Below are positions 11,355 to 24,164 of a stretch of DNA of 64,000 bases, one piece after another (positions within the stretch are counted from its first letter, which is position 1; the number at the start of each line of letters is the position of its first letter). This stretch comes from Manis javanica. Lineage: Eukaryota; Chordata; Mammalia; Pholidota; Manidae. The notes beneath the pieces are model-generated. The model made no database searches. It had not been told where the DNA came from and saw only the letters and a list, made by a program, of their open reading frames with translations. Location: NCBI RefSeq assembly GCF_040802235.1, contig NC_133158.1:35220001-35284000 (forward strand), written 5' to 3'. A program made the position numbers and the translations under genes.

Positions 11355-12105
11355 ATCTATACCTTAAAAAAAGTTTTTTTGGTAAAATACACATGAAGTT
11401 TACCATTGAAACTATTTTTAATTGTACAGTTTAGTAGTGGTAAGTTATGCAACCAATCTCCAGAACTCATCTTGCAAAACTGAAACTCGTCACCATTAAA
11501 CAACGCCTCCCCATCCTTTCCCCCAGCCCCCTGCACCCACCATTCTACTTTCTGTCTCCATGAATCTGACTATTGTAGGGACCTCATGTAAGTGGAATCA
11601 CATGATATTTGTCCTTTTGTAACTGCTGTCTTTGACTCACTGTAATTCCCTCAAAGTGCATCCATATGGTAGTGTGTGTCAGACTTTCCTCTTTAAGGCT
11701 GACTAATATTCCATTGTATGGTTAGACCACACTTTGGTTTTCTGTTCAACCATCAGTGGACATGGGTTGCTTTCTACCTTTTGGCTGTTGTGAATAATGC
11801 TGCTGTGAGCATTGAAAGCTGTTTCAGACCCTGCTTTCAAATGGTTTGGATGTATGCCCAGTGGAGGAATTGCTGCATCATACAGTTTCTGTTTTTAACT
11901 TTTTGAGGTACTGACACACTGTTTTCCACAATGGTTTCGCCATTTTACATTCCCATCAATAGTGCACAAGGGTTTCAGTGTCTTCATATCCTCACCAACA
12001 CTTGTTATTTTCTGTTGTTCTGACCGTGGCCATCCGAATGGGTGTGAGGTGGTATCTCATTGTGGTTTTGATAGACATTTCCCTAATATCTGCCTTCTGC
12101 AGTGT
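11355..12105 (-). repeat. Ancient L1M fragment, antisense
   Basis: A 3' UTR-like start ('ggtaaaatacacatgaagtt') is followed by reverse-complemented ORF2 C-terminal wording such as 'gactaatattccattgtatg', 'ttccacaatggtttcgccat' and 'ggtatctcattgtggttttg'. Broken by many substitutions. Confidence 0.88.
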
Positions 12106-12244
12106 GATGTGGCAGATATTTGCACAGTCTGTGGGGTGATTTATGCCTTGCTTTGCCCACTAGAATGCCAATGGCACCAGCCTGCATCAGTTACAAGTCT
12201 AAGCCTAAAGAGGCTCCATACCCTTCCCTCTTATTGGAACCCAT

Positions 12245-12345
12245 ACCGTTTACTGAAGAGACTGTCTTCACTGAATATTTTGGCTCTCTTGTCAAATATG
12301 AGTTGACCACATACTAAATACTTGGGTTTATATCTGGACTCTCTG
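12245..12345 (-). repeat. Short L1 ORF2 fragment, antisense
   Basis: The stretch from 'gaagagactgtcttcactga' to 'gtttatatctggactctctg' matches the reverse complement of the L1 ORF2 region lying just 5' of the segment at 11355-12105. It is probably the same insertion, interrupted by about 140 bp of other sequence. Confidence 0.6.
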
Positions 12346-13240
12346 GAAGCCCAGTTTTAATGACTGCTTTTAATGGGATTCCTTTGGCAGAATCCTCATG
12401 TTGGCCTGGACACCCTCTGACACCCATACTTACTAATCCTTTCTTCTCAGAAGGCAAATGGAGGTAAACCAAGCATGACTGAGGCCCATGCCAACCTCTG
12501 GGGGCCCCTTTCCAAGAACATGAATGAAAGTGAAGGAAGAGAACGTGTGCGTCCAGCACAATCCCTGTGGAGGCTTCCTCCGATTCTGACACTCTCCACA
12601 GAGGCTCTCCGTAATTACCTTTACTATTACTTTCCTCCCAGGCAGATCCCGGGTCTGGGAGTGGAGGCCAAAGGCCAGGAGGATGTGGAAAGGCTTGAGC
12701 AGATGAGGCACCGGCCCAGATGTCTTGGGTTCAGGGGGCTGGTGGCCGCCATGCTCACTGGGTCCACCTCCTTCACCATCTTTCCAGGTGGACTCAGGCC
12801 TTGCCCCTGACTGTCATCCTCAGGTCCTTGCCACACTACGGCCATCACCCATCCACACGGCCCAGAGGCTCAGGGAGGGCTCCCAGCAGCCAGCACAGGG
12901 CCTACAACAGGTGGCATGGTGACAAAGAGCCCCCACCTTCTCCGGTCAGTGCCCTTACTTGCCTTTCCACCTCGCCAACCTTGGGCAAGTGGTCCTGCAC
13001 CCGTGTTTTCTCACCCATCAGATGGGAATAGTAATAGCACCCACCTCACCAGGTGATGTGAGGATTCAGTGAGGGCTGCATACAGGAAACAATAAACTGG
13101 AGCACACTGGGCACCCACGTGTGTTGAACTATTAAAATAAAAATTGAAATGTAAAAAATTATATTTTAATTCAGGTGTAAGACCCAGTCCTAAGTATTTA
13201 TGCATTCATTCATTTGCCAAATCAAGGGATGGAGCCTGTC
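12346..13240. other. Intergenic; MIR at about 12935-13090
   Basis: Within this stretch, 12935-13090 is a sense MIR ('aaccttgggcaagtggtcct', 'tcagatgggaatagtaatag'). The GC-richer part at 12480-12930 has open frames in several frames but no start, splice or domain evidence. Confidence 0.5.
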
Positions 13241-13244
13241 TATC

Positions 13245-14090
13245 GCCTCAGGAATGAATTGTCCTTTTCCAATTAATTTCCCTCCCCACTAGAGGCCCCC
13301 ACTGCTCTGATTTCTAACAGGACAGATTGATTTGATCTGTTCTTGAACCTTAAGTAAATGGGATCATACAGTATGCCTTGTTTTTGTGTCTGGCTTCTTT
13401 CATTCAACATTTGCCTATATTTGTTTGTGTCTTCACATTTGTAATCATTTTTTCCCTTCTTTTTGCTGACTGGTGTGTTCCATTTTATGCGTACACCACG
13501 ATTCATGCATCTTCCTGTTGATGGGCATGTGAGTTACTTCCAGTTTGGAGCTATTATGCATAAAGCTCCTATGTTCGTTTGTGCACAGGATTTTTTGTGT
13601 GTACATATCATTTTATTTGTATGTATCATTTTATTTGGATTAATGCCTAGTGGTGGGATTGCTGGGTTGTAGAGTTTGTGTAATTCTGCAAGAAACCTCT
13701 AAACAACTCTCTGAAGCAGTTGTGCCATCTCGTACTCCCACCAGCAATGTGTGAGCATTCCAGTGTTCCATGGCCTTGGGAATATTTGGGGTCGTCCCTC
13801 TTGTTTGTTTCAGTTGGTCTGCTGGGTGGGAAATGGTATCTGTGGTGTCGCTTGGCATTTCTCTGATGACTAATGATGGCAGGCACTCTTGTGTAGTACT
13901 GGCCATTCATGCATCTTCTTTTATGAAGTGTCTGCTCATTTTTTACCACCCTTCCTTTTTTTTATCAGATTGTCTTTTCAGCATTCATGTATTAGAGTTT
14001 TTAAATGTATTCTGGAAACAAGTGCTTTGTTAGATATAAGTATTATAATTTCTCCCAGTTTATGCCGTGCTTATTCATTATTTTTTCACT
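13245..14090 (-). repeat. Ancient L1-type (L1M or HAL1) fragment, antisense
   Basis: Reverse-complemented L1 landmarks appear in order: 'tctggcttctttcattcaac', 'cctgttgatgggcatgtgag', 'cctagtggtgggattgctgg', 'ctcccaccagcaatgtgtga'. Strongly diverged. Confidence 0.8.
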
Positions 14091-14094
14091 TTTG

Positions 14095-16830
14095 AAAATA
14101 CCTTTGGGGTGTAATTGACATATAATAAGTAGTACATATTTAAAGTTTACAATCTGATGTGTTCTGATATATGTGTATGTGTATGTGTGTACATATATAT
14201 CTTTATTCTATACGAAGACCAACACAGTAATCAAGTTAATGAACATATCCCACACCCCCAAAAAGTTTCCTGATGTTCCTTTATGATTCTTCCCTCCTAC
14301 GCCCCCACTTCATGTTATCTATCCCCAGGCACCCACTGATCTGTGTTCTGTTTCTATAAATGGGTTTGCATTGTCTAGATCTCTGTATAAGTGGAATCAC
14401 ATGGTATGACTCTTTCTATGTCTGGCTCCTTTTGTTCAGCAAAGTTATTTTGAAATTCCTCCATGTTGTAGTATGAATCAATACCTCATTCATTTTTATT
14501 GCTGAGACATATTCCATTGTGTGGATACAGTGTAGTTTGTTTATCCACTCATCTGTTGATGGGTGTTTGGATAATTTTCAGTTTTGGGCTGTATCAACGA
14601 AAGCCACAGTGAACATTTATATACAAGTCTTTATGGGACATGTACTTTCATTTCTCTGGGTAAATACCTAGGGGTGAGATTGCCAGATCATATAGTAGGT
14701 ATCTGTTAGCTTTTTAAAAAAACTGCCAACCTGATTTCCAAAATGGTTGTACATTTTCCACTCCCCCAGCAGAGCATGAGCGCCCAGTTCCACAGCCTCC
14801 TCACCAGCATTTGGTATGGTCAGTGCTTTCCCTCCTAGCCATTCTAATAGATATGTCATGGCATCTCATTGTGGTTTTCATTTGCAGTTCTTTAATGAAT
14901 AATGATGTTGAGTATCTCTTCATGTAGTTATTTGTCACTCATATATGTTTGTGAAAGTGTCTGTTCAAGCCTGGTGTCTATTTTATTGGATTGTTCATGT
15001 TCTTACTGAGTTTTGAGAGTTCTTTGTGTCATCTGAATACAAGTCTTTATCAGATATATGATCTGCAAATATCTTTTGGTCTGTGGCTTGTGTTTTCATT
15101 CTCTTACCAGTGTCTTCAAAGAGTAGAAAATTCCAGTTCTCATGTAATCCAGTATATTTCATTTAATCCATCTTTTTCTTGTTTGGTTTTGTTACTTAGA
15201 AATCTGTGCCCCAATATCACAAAGGTATTCTCCTTTGTTTTCTTTTAGAAGATAATATAGTTCTAGCTATATTTCAAATTATTTTTTATGTATGGATTTG
15301 ATTATCCAGTTGTTATGAACTCATTAAAAAGTTTCATTTCCCACTTGAATTAACTTATCATCTTTGTAAAAAAATATACTGATTAGATATGGAGACCTAT
15401 TTCTGGACCCTGTTTTATTCCATGGAGCTATTTATCTGTTCTTTGTAAACACCATAAAAGTTTGATTACATAAAGCTTGTTTGCTATAGCTTTATAATAA
15501 GTCTTGAAATAAAAAAGTCTAAGTCCTCTGAATTTGTTGTTCTTCAAAATTGTTTTGTCTATTCTAGACCCTTTGCATTTTCATATACATTTTAGGACCA
15601 GCTTATCAATCTCTACTAAACAGCTTGTTGGTTTTTTTCTTTTATCTATGTTGAAACTATAGGTGAATTTGGGAAAAACTGACATCTTATTTCAGTCCTA
15701 CACTCCATGAACATAGTATATCTGCACAGTTACTAAAATCTTCTTTACTTTCATCATTGTTTTGTAGTTTACAGTGTAGAGAACATGCACTTACTTCAGT
15801 ACATTCATTTCTAAATGTTTGATGTTTTTAAAACTATTTAAATGGCATCCTTTTATATTTTCCAATTGCTGGTTGCTAGTATATATTAACACAGGTTTTA
15901 TATACTGATCTTGAATCCTGCAACCTTGCTAAATTCACTTATTTATTTTTGAAGTTTTTCTTTTTTTTTAAGATTCTTTGGATTTTCTATATATAGGATC
16001 ACGTTGCCTGCGAATAGACACACTTTATTTCTTCCTTCCAACATGTATTCTTTGTTATTGTTGTTACCTTGTGCAGTGGCTGGATTTCCAGTACAATGTT
16101 GAGAGGAAGTGGTGAGATTAGACGTCCTTGCCTTTTTGCTAATATGGGGGAAGTCTTTCCTTCTTTCATCCTGAAGCATGTTGTTAACTGTATGTATTTC
16201 ATATATATTTTATTGGGTTGAAGAAGTTCCCTTCTCTTTCTACTCTGCTGAAAGTTATTATCATGAACAGGTATTGAATGTTCTCAAATGCTTTTTCTAC
16301 CTTAATGAAATGGTCCCATTATATTCTCCTTTTATTCTGTTAATGTGTTGTATATTGATTGAGTTTTGAACATTAGACCAAACTTGCATTCCTGGGATAA
16401 GCCACTGGATTCTATTTCCTAATATTTTGTTAAGGATTTTTCTGCTTATATATAAGAGGGATATTGATCTGTAATTTTTCTTTTCTTATAATGTCTCTGT
16501 CGAAGTTTGATGTCAGGGTTATGTTGGCCTGCTAAAGAGTAGGGCAGCACTTCTACTTCCTCTGTATTCTAGAAGAGATTGTGTAAATTAGTATTATTTC
16601 TTCCATAAATGTCTGATCGAATTCCTGCAGAGAAAACATCTTGACCTGAATTTTTATCTATGGGGAAGTATTTGATTGCACATTTAATTTTTTTAATAGT
16701 TAAAGGATCATTCAGATTTTTTATTTCTTTTTGTATCTGTTTTGGCAAGTTGTGTTTTTCAGGGAATTTGTTAATTTCATCTAGGTTGCCAGATTTATTA
16801 GCATAAAGTTGTTCATAATATTGAAGATTT
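14095..16830 (-). repeat. Long ancient L1M element, antisense
   Basis: A 2.7-kb antisense L1. It begins with the 3' UTR ('ggggtgtaattgacatataa') and runs through the ORF2 C-terminus ('attccattgtgtggatacag') into the reverse-transcriptase region ('cttgcattcctgggataagc' near 16384). It stops abruptly at about 16830, where L1 sequence of the opposite orientation begins. All frames are interrupted. Confidence 0.88.
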
Positions 16831-17830
16831 TAACAAGTTTCAGGAGACAAGAAAGTAAAGTGAAACATCAGTAAAGATATACAATATTTAAATAACGCTG
16901 TCAACAAACTTGTGCACATTGATAATTGTAGAATATTATGCTGAACTCTTGCAGGGTACATATTCTTTGCAAGTAGTGAAATATTCACTGCACATATACC
17001 ATGTGCTGGAACACAACACCAGTCTCAAAATTTGTATTAAATTAGATGTTAATCAAAATAGGCTCTCCTTTACACCCATTAGGAGGAGAGACACTATAAA
17101 ACAAACAAATGAAACTCAGAAATTAACAAGTGTTGGCAAGGATGTAGAAAAATTGGAACCCTTGTGCACTGTTGATGGCAATGTAAAGTGGTGCAGTCTC
17201 TGTGGAAAACAGTATGGCAGTTCCTCAAAAAATTAAAAATAGAATTACCATTGACTCCAGCAATTCTACTTCTGGGCATACATCCAAAAGAATTGAAAAC
17301 AGGGTCTCAGAGAGATATCTGTACACCCATGGTCACAGCAGCATTATTCACAATTGCCAAGAGGTGGAAGCAACTCAAGTGTCCACTGATGGATGAATGG
17401 ATAAACAAAATGTGGTCTATCCACACAATGGAACATCAGTCAGCTTTAAAAAGGAAGGAAATCCTGACACATGTTACCGTATGGATGAACTTTGAGGACA
17501 TTATGCTACGTGAAAGAAGGCAGTCACAAAAGTACAAATACCGTATGATTCCATGTATGAAGTCCCTAAAACTGTCAGATTCAGAGACAGAAAGTAGAAT
17601 GGGGGTGGCCAAGGGTTGGGGTAGGGAGAAAGGGGGAGTTAGTGTTTAATGGGGACAGAGTTTCAGTTTTGCAAAATGAAAAAGAGTTCTGGAGCTGGAT
17701 GGTGTTGGTGGTTGCTATGTGAATGTACTTAATGACATTTAACTATGCCTAAAAATGGTCAAGAAGGTAATTTTTATATTGTGCGTATTTTACCACAGTT
17801 AAAAGCTATCCACAAGATCTTAAAAATATT
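16815..17830 (+). repeat. Ancient L1M element, sense, internally deleted
   Basis: The part from 16815 to about 17035 corresponds to ORF2 sequence between the endonuclease and RT domains. The next segment jumps to the C-terminal end (frame at 17188-17649: [20 protein letters not shown] and onward) and a 3' UTR ending near 17830 ('gtgcgtattttaccacagtt'). The central part of ORF2 is missing. The element abuts the antisense L1 on its left. Confidence 0.82.
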
Positions 17831-17979
17831 AGAAAATTAAACCACTTTTAAATAAGCAATAAATATAAAAATCACAAGGAAATTTTGAAAATATTTTGAA
17901 CTGAATGATAGTGAAAATACAGCATTTCAAAATTTGTGGGATGCCAAGAAAGTAGTGCGTAAAGGAAACTGGTAACTCT

Positions 17980-18508
17980 CATGATGGATAATTTTTGTGA
18001 GTCAGCTTGATCGGGCCAACCCTTCTGCTAGCAGGATTCAGGAGTACACACACATTTGGTCAAACAGTGTTCTGGGTGTGTCTGTGAGGGTGTTTGTGGG
18101 TAAAATTAATATGTGAATCAGTAGACTGAATAAAGCAGATTGCCCTCCCCAGTATGGATCCAATCAATTGAAGACCTGAATAGAACAAAAAGTCTGAGTG
18201 AGAGGGGACTTGCTTTGCCTGACTGCTTGAGTGGGGACATCAGTCTTCTCCTGCCCTCAGACTGCAACTTATACCTATGGGCGCTTCTGGCTCTCGGGCC
18301 TTCAGACCCCGACAGGAACTACACCATTGGCTCTCCTGGATCTCTAGCTTGCTGGTCACACATCTTGCCAGTTTGCAAGCCTCTGTGATCATGTGAGTCA
18401 TTCCTTATAATAAATCTTTATACATACCTACACGTGTATCTATACACACACACCTGATGTGCATAGCCTATTGATTCTGTTTCTCCGGAGAAGTCTGACC
18501 AATACAGT
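17980..18508 (-). repeat. Ancient LTR-like repeat, antisense
   Basis: Its reverse complement starts 'tgtattggtcagacttctcc' and ends 'attatccatcat'. The same family occurs in the opposite orientation at 47170-47640. TG-type start, a length near 500 bp and A/T-rich start suggest an LTR of a MaLR/ERVL-like element, but the name is uncertain. Confidence 0.6.
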
Positions 18509-19870
18509 TCTAAGTTTATTCATGAAGGAATAAACTTTTTATTAAGTGCAAAATCAGCTCTCTAAGGACAGGAAGGAAGCTGAGATTTTTTTTTGGTAAA
18601 GACGCTACAGTTTGTGAAAGAGCCAGGACTTGTGTGCAGGCGGCAGGCTCCAGTCTGGGACTTAACCCTCAAACTGTGCTGTCATGGCGTGTGCTCCTGC
18701 TGTCAGCTTGGGTCCAGCTTGCGGAGGGCAACAGCAGTGTGGGAGGAGGCGGTGGTCAGGCTGGTCCTGTGCGGTGCTCCCAAGGGTGGAATTTAGACTG
18801 ATGGAGAGAGAGGAGCTCTGAGAAGGCAGATTTTGGATGGACATAGAGCAGAATGAGTGAACAGATTGGTTAAATGATAATCACTCCCTTGTCCCTGGAG
18901 GTGCTCAAGAACAAAGTGAGACAATAACTGGTCTCTACTCACAGTTAAGCCTTATAATTAATGTTCAAGCCAGGATTTAATAGATACTCTTCAAGAAGCT
19001 ACCATGTTCCACCTAATATATCATGTCGTTTTAAAAAATGATGACTTTTCACAAGCTGTGATTTTCTGGTCATTGAGCCAAAGACCATGAAGATATTTTA
19101 AATAGGCACGTGATCCATCTCCCTGTCTGGAAAAAAAAAACATTTTTTTTTTAAACAAAACCCTCTTGTCCTGAGGAGTTTGGAGAGGTGTTCTAACCTC
19201 ACCCTAGTCCCCGACCCCCAAATACAGGTAAACACGTTTGGCCCATGATCTGGGTCAGGCACTCAGGGATCATGGCCACATTACTCTGCCTCTCTGACTC
19301 TCAATGTCCTCCTGTGTGAGATGGGAATAGTAATAAGTGTGCATTTGCTAGGTCTCTTAAAGAACTTCCCAATGTCTATGTCCTGTGCTCGGATTTGCAA
19401 TGAGGTGCAAGGATCACAGATGGAAACAGCATCAGCAAAATTAACAGCTGAGCACACACAGAGGGGGTCATTTTCTCCTGCCTGGGAAGAAAAGAGCCTG
19501 ATCTTTAAAGTTGAAGCTTTTCAGGTTATCATATCTTCAGCATCCAAATGCAGCCCGTTTTTGCTGACAGGCACGCAGTTCTGTGGCAGGCAAGCATCCC
19601 ATCCCCTGTCAGAGGTCAGACATTGGAGCTGGAGAACAGCAAAGTGCTCCACGGAAGCTCCTGGACAAGCTTTTCGCTCTTTTCTTCTAATGACTAATAT
19701 CGCTGGGTCAGTGTGTCCCTCAGCTGACCCCACAAAATAAAACAGATTTATTAGTGTAGAAGAGATCAAACAGATGGATCCAGCTCCTGTTTGCCTGGAC
19801 ATCTCAAACTCAAAATGAGAATGAAAACAGGAAAATATTTTAATTTTTTAAAAATGTGTCTTGGGAAGTG
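18509..19870. other. Intergenic; MIR-like trace near 19265-19350
   Basis: Apart from a weak sense MIR ('ctctgactctcaatgtcctc', 'gatgggaatagtaataagtg'), nothing is recognised. The frame at 19321-19740 (139 aa) begins in the MIR and has no domain content. Confidence 0.4.
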
Positions 19871-19874
19871 TCCT

Positions 19875-20040
19875 TAGCAGTGGCCTGGATGTCAGGAGAA
19901 CTGGTTTTAATTCTTACTCTACCAACCAGGGGGTCATGTGACCTTCCAGGAGCCACTTGTCTTGCTCAGTTCCTAGATCTGTAAAATGGGATTGGTTTTA
20001 CTTAACTGCTGTGAAATAGTAGAAGATAGAAAATATTGAA
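19875..20040 (+). repeat. MIR SINE
   Basis: Sense MIR landmarks: 'caggagaactggttttaatt', a degraded 'catgtgaccttccaggagcc' and 'agatctgtaaaatgggattg'. Confidence 0.75.
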
Positions 20041-20047
20041 CATATTT

Positions 20048-20089
20048 TGTGTGTATATATATATGTGTATACATATATGTATGTATATC
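20048..20089. repeat. TG/TA dinucleotide-type microsatellite
   Basis: An alternating purine-pyrimidine run of TG and TA units, imperfect, about 40 bp, directly downstream of the MIR tail. Confidence 0.85.
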
Positions 20090-20850
20090 TGCCCCCAGTC
20101 CTGGCACAGAGCTCCTAAACCCTTATGGTTTTTTTGAGTGGTAAGAACACTTAGAAACATCTTCTGTTCTAATATTTGGTCTTTGACCCCAGCTCCTGAG
20201 ATGGAGCTCCTAAGTCCCTTGGAATTTTCCGGGTGATAGAGGTGTCTTTTGCTCTAATGAAGGGACCTCTGGTGGGCTTCTCCATAAGAAACTTGCAACT
20301 GTCAATCCCACCCCCACCCCCGGAGAGCAGAGAGGGGCTGGAGACGGATGCATGATCAGTCATGCCTCCATGGTAAAGCCCCCAGAAAAACCCGAAGTGC
20401 AGAGTTCAGACAGTTTCCGGGTTGGTGAACACATCCAAGTGCCAGGAGAATGGCACACCCAGTTCCATGGGGACACAAGTGCCTGCACACAGGATTCTCC
20501 CAGGCCTCACCCTAGGAACGTCTTCATCTCACTGTTCATCCATATCCTTTATAATACCTTTATAATAAACCAGTAAGTGTAAGTAATTGTTTCCCCGAGT
20601 TCTGTGAGCCACTCTGACAAATTATTCAACCCAAGTAGGGGTCATGGGACCCTCGGTTTAAAGGTTGGTCAGAAATACAGGTGACAGCCTGAACCTGTGG
20701 TTGGCCTCTGAAGCAGGGCAGTCCTGTGGATCTGGTGATGTCTGCGGGTCCGCAGTGGCTGAGCTGAATTGACTTGGAGGACACCCGGCTAATGTTGGAG
20801 AATTTCTTCATGTGTGGGAACCCCACACATCTGGTACGAGAACTGAAGTG
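20090..20850 (+). mobile_element. ERV-type LTR with possible primer-binding site
   Basis: TG start at 20090, a polyadenylation-type 'aataaa' near 20564, U5-like sequence after it ('gttctgtgagccactctgac') and a CA end near 20829. The next bases, 'tggtacgagaactgaagtg' from 20832, resemble a primer-binding site plus the start of an internal region. A perfect 9-bp hairpin (20810-20818 with 20822-20830) lies at the LTR end. Family not named; non-coding. Confidence 0.55.
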
Positions 20851-20999
20851 CGGGAGCAGTGGGAGTGTATCGGAAACATAGGAATGCTTTGCCTATATAC
20901 CTACCTAGCTGAGAGGAGGACATTATATGAGAAAACGTATTACAACCCTATAAACAGTTCATCTCCCAGTAGAAAAGGCTCATGCCTCTTCCTTTAGAA

Positions 21000-21260
21000 G
21001 CATCCTTTGGGTTGCCCACCTCCTCTCCTGCCCACATTTGACACTGGGTTGAGGCTGTTCATCAAGCCTCCAGAACATCCTGCATTTTCTAGGGTAACTT
21101 GCATGCTATTACTTTAAACTTTATTTTGTCTTTGTTTACAGACATTAGGTACAGTCCTGCAAAAATCCAAACATACAAAAATATGTGGGCAGGGACAAAA
21201 GCTCCTTTGCTGGTCTGTGTCCCAGATGAAACCTTGTTTGCTTGTCAGCTTTCCCTACTA
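21000..21260. other. Intergenic, nothing recognised
   Basis: No repeat or frame of note. Confidence 0.3.
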
Positions 21261-21263
21261 GAC

Positions 21264-22195
21264 TGTTAGAAGTTCTGGTCACCAGTTCAGATGTGGTCGG
21301 GCGGGGCGTGCGGGTTCCTCACACCACCAAGCAATGCTCCAATAACGGCTGGGTGTCCTACAGTTCCACTCAGTTCTGACACCATCCATCCAGAGATAGC
21401 ATCAGATCCCGCAGGATAAAGGCCCAAGTCCTAGGAGACCACTCTCCACTTCAGATGCCAATCCAATCCCGGTGTGACCTATTCTACTGACCAACTGGCT
21501 GTAAATCAGAGGTTCCCACGGCCCTCTTCTTGGGTTCCATTAATTTTCTAGAGCAGCTCACAGAAGTCAGGAAACCCATTTACTTACTAGATGACTGATT
21601 TATTACAAAGGGTGTTAAAGAATAGTAATGAACGTCCATATGAAGAGAGAGATACATAGGGTGAAGTCCTGAACAAAGAAACGTTTGTCTTTATGGAGCT
21701 GGGGGCTCAGCACCGTGGCACACGGAAGTGTTCTTGTTCCCAACCTAGGACTCTGAATGCCCTCCTCTTGGGGGTTTTGTGGAAACTTCATTGCATAGGC
21801 ACGATTGATTAAACCATTGGCCATTGGGGATTGATTTGACTTAGTTCTGAAATCAGGTTGTGGGACTGAAGTTCTACTCCTCTGTTCAGGGTTAGTTCCC
21901 CTGGAAGCCAGCCCTGCACCCCCTTCAAGTTTTCATTAACATAAAGCCAGTTGTTGGGAGTAGGGGTTTATTATGAATAACAAGACACCCATTTCAGCCT
22001 TATGGCTCTAAAGCGATTTCAGGAACTGAGGACCAGAGACCAAATATAACAAAAGATGCTCTTACTGCTCAGGAAACTCTAAGGGTTTTGGAGCTATGAG
22101 CCATGAACTGTGGCCAAAGACCAAATATACATAAGAAATGTATTTTGGTCATCTGAATAGCCAAATATGTATTTGTTATAAATTATAATATCACA
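21264..22195 (-). mobile_element. Long LTR-like element, antisense
   Basis: On the minus strand this reads from TGTGATATTATAATTT (22195 end) to CCAGAACTTCTAACA (21264), about 930 bp. It contains A/T-rich blocks and a conserved GC-rich stretch ('tggccaaagaccaaatatac' on +). The layout and TG...CA ends suggest an ancient ERV LTR. No clean target-site duplication was found. Confidence 0.5.
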
Positions 22196-22434
22196 CTGAG
22201 ACACCATTTTATCCATCTCTGTATTTCCAATTCAGCAACCTGAGACACCCACTCGTCCATCGGAGGAGTATGTACGAGGACACTCAGCAAACACCTACTG
22301 AATGAATAAGCAATCCCAGTCCACGGACTGCTGCATTGTTTTTCTTTTTAAAGTGTGCTGTCTGCAGGAACAGATGTCTAAAGCTAATCTTCCATGTGAT
22401 TATAAGAGCTTAAAATAATATTCTTGACGTTAAA

Positions 22435-22830
22435 AAAAGTTCAGTCGAGTACATTTTAAAGATCTTACTGGGTTTATTCAATGATTCATGCATCAGGCAG
22501 CATCCAATTAGCCGACAGAAAGGAGCTCTGAGGAACTGTACAAAATGAAAGATTTATGGACAGTAGGGAGCAGGAATTAGCAAGTTTACTAGGCAAAAAA
22601 TCAACTTGGTTATTGCAAGTTTACTTACCCTTAGGGGTCTGTCAGGCAGATTACCTAAGATGTGCTGATCAGGAAATTCCTGGTCAGTTGATTTAAGATT
22701 CCATTTCTGGGAGAGGCGAAACTGTAATTACATTAAATCTTGGTTTGGTGATGGGGGGCTTAGCATGAGCAGCAAGCTGTTGTCTTGTTTTTAACAACAT
22801 CCTACTTCCTCCAAACCATGACATTTCTGT
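22435..22830 (-). repeat. Probable LTR-derived repeat, antisense
   Basis: Stretches such as 'actgggtttattcaatgatt', 'catgcatcaggcagcatcca' and 'cttggtttggtgatgggggg' resemble a common mammalian LTR in reverse orientation. I cannot name the family. Confidence 0.45.
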
Positions 22831-23735
22831 AAAATTCAGCAAAAACCCAAGAGCTTCTCTATTATACAGTTTTTCTATAATTTAATACAAGTGTCGATGA
22901 CTATTTGGAAATTTAAAACAGAAGGAAAAAATTCTGTAGGTTTACCCCCTTAACACAAGAAGCATTTGTATTTTGGATAGTCTCTTCTCAGTAAGTCCTT
23001 TTTTTGAAAGAATTTTTGGAATCTAGTTTTTTTTTTCTAGAATTTATGCGATTTTTAGAATTTGAGAACACTAGAAAATATACACAATAATAAAATACCT
23101 ACAGTCCCCAAACTCAGAATCAACAGCTATTAATATGGACTTTGCTTTTAAAGAAGCAAACTATTACAGTTGGCTGCAATCACTATCATGACTTGGGTGG
23201 GAATCCTTTGTACATAAACAATGTATGTTCTGTCTGTCAGCTCCATCCTTGCCTTCCCTGCTCCCTGCTTATCACATAGGCTAGAAGCTTTTGAGCTACA
23301 TGTCCTGCCTGTCTCCCTTCCCGGCTGGTTTTGGGGAGGCACGGTGGGCAGTTGTGAAGTAGGAGAAAAAAACTATTTGTAGTTTGTGGCGCCATCTCTG
23401 GTAGATGTCGGTACTTGCAGCATGAGCAGCAGCCAGAGGGCGCAGGCTTTGTGGGCAAGGTCAGGGGCAGGGCCTCCCACAGATCAGCAGCAACTGTGAG
23501 CTCTTGGCTTCTGTCCAGGGAGGGAGGCAGCCTCCTGATGTCTGAGAACTATTTCCTTTTTCCTGTTATTCCGCCATCCCTTTCAACACATTTGAAACCA
23601 ATTATTTGCATTAAATACCTTTATTCTTGAAATAGCTAGAATTACTTCTATTTCCTGACCAGGCATGGATGAATACAGTACTGTTGATGGCATGTAACTA
23701 AAATTCATAAATAGCATCATGCTCTATATAACATT
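22831..23735. other. Intergenic, nothing recognised
   Basis: AT-rich start, then moderately GC-rich sequence around 23230-23530 with short frames on both strands. No gene evidence. Confidence 0.35.
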
Positions 23736-23739
23736 CTGC

Positions 23740-24125
23740 ATTTCCTTTTATTAAAAAAATAGTTAACTATAAAGATACAGAAAAGTGTGCAGTTTAACAA
23801 AAGGTTGTAAACATTCATGAAACCATCATCAGGCTAAGTAGCAGAAATTAGTGGCATCAGAAATACCCAGTATATCCTTATGCTGTGCTTTTTTCATTCA
23901 ACACTATGATTTTGTGATCTAACGATGTTGATCTAAATATTTGGTTTATCCTTTTACACTGTAGTACAGTATTTTATTCCACAAATATACTCTGATTTAT
24001 GTACCTATTCTCTTACTTAGTGAAATCAGAGATGCTTCAGATTGGTTCACATTCATAAAAAATCTTACAGTAAATCTTGTACACATGTGAGAATTTTTCT
24101 ATAGCCATTCTGTCAGAGTGGGATT
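23740..24125 (-). repeat. Ancient L1M 3' end fragment, antisense
   Basis: Reverse-complemented L1 landmarks including 'gatacagaaaagtgtgcagt', 'ttttttcattcaacactatg' and 'gtgggattcataacc'. Diverged. Confidence 0.6.
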
Positions 24126-24164
24126 CATAACCTATTGACTGAGAAGTCAGTGTAAGAAGTTCCA

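Noticed and set aside
17188-17649. 153-codon frame
   Set aside because: C-terminal ORF2 of an old L1M; the frame runs out into the 3' UTR.
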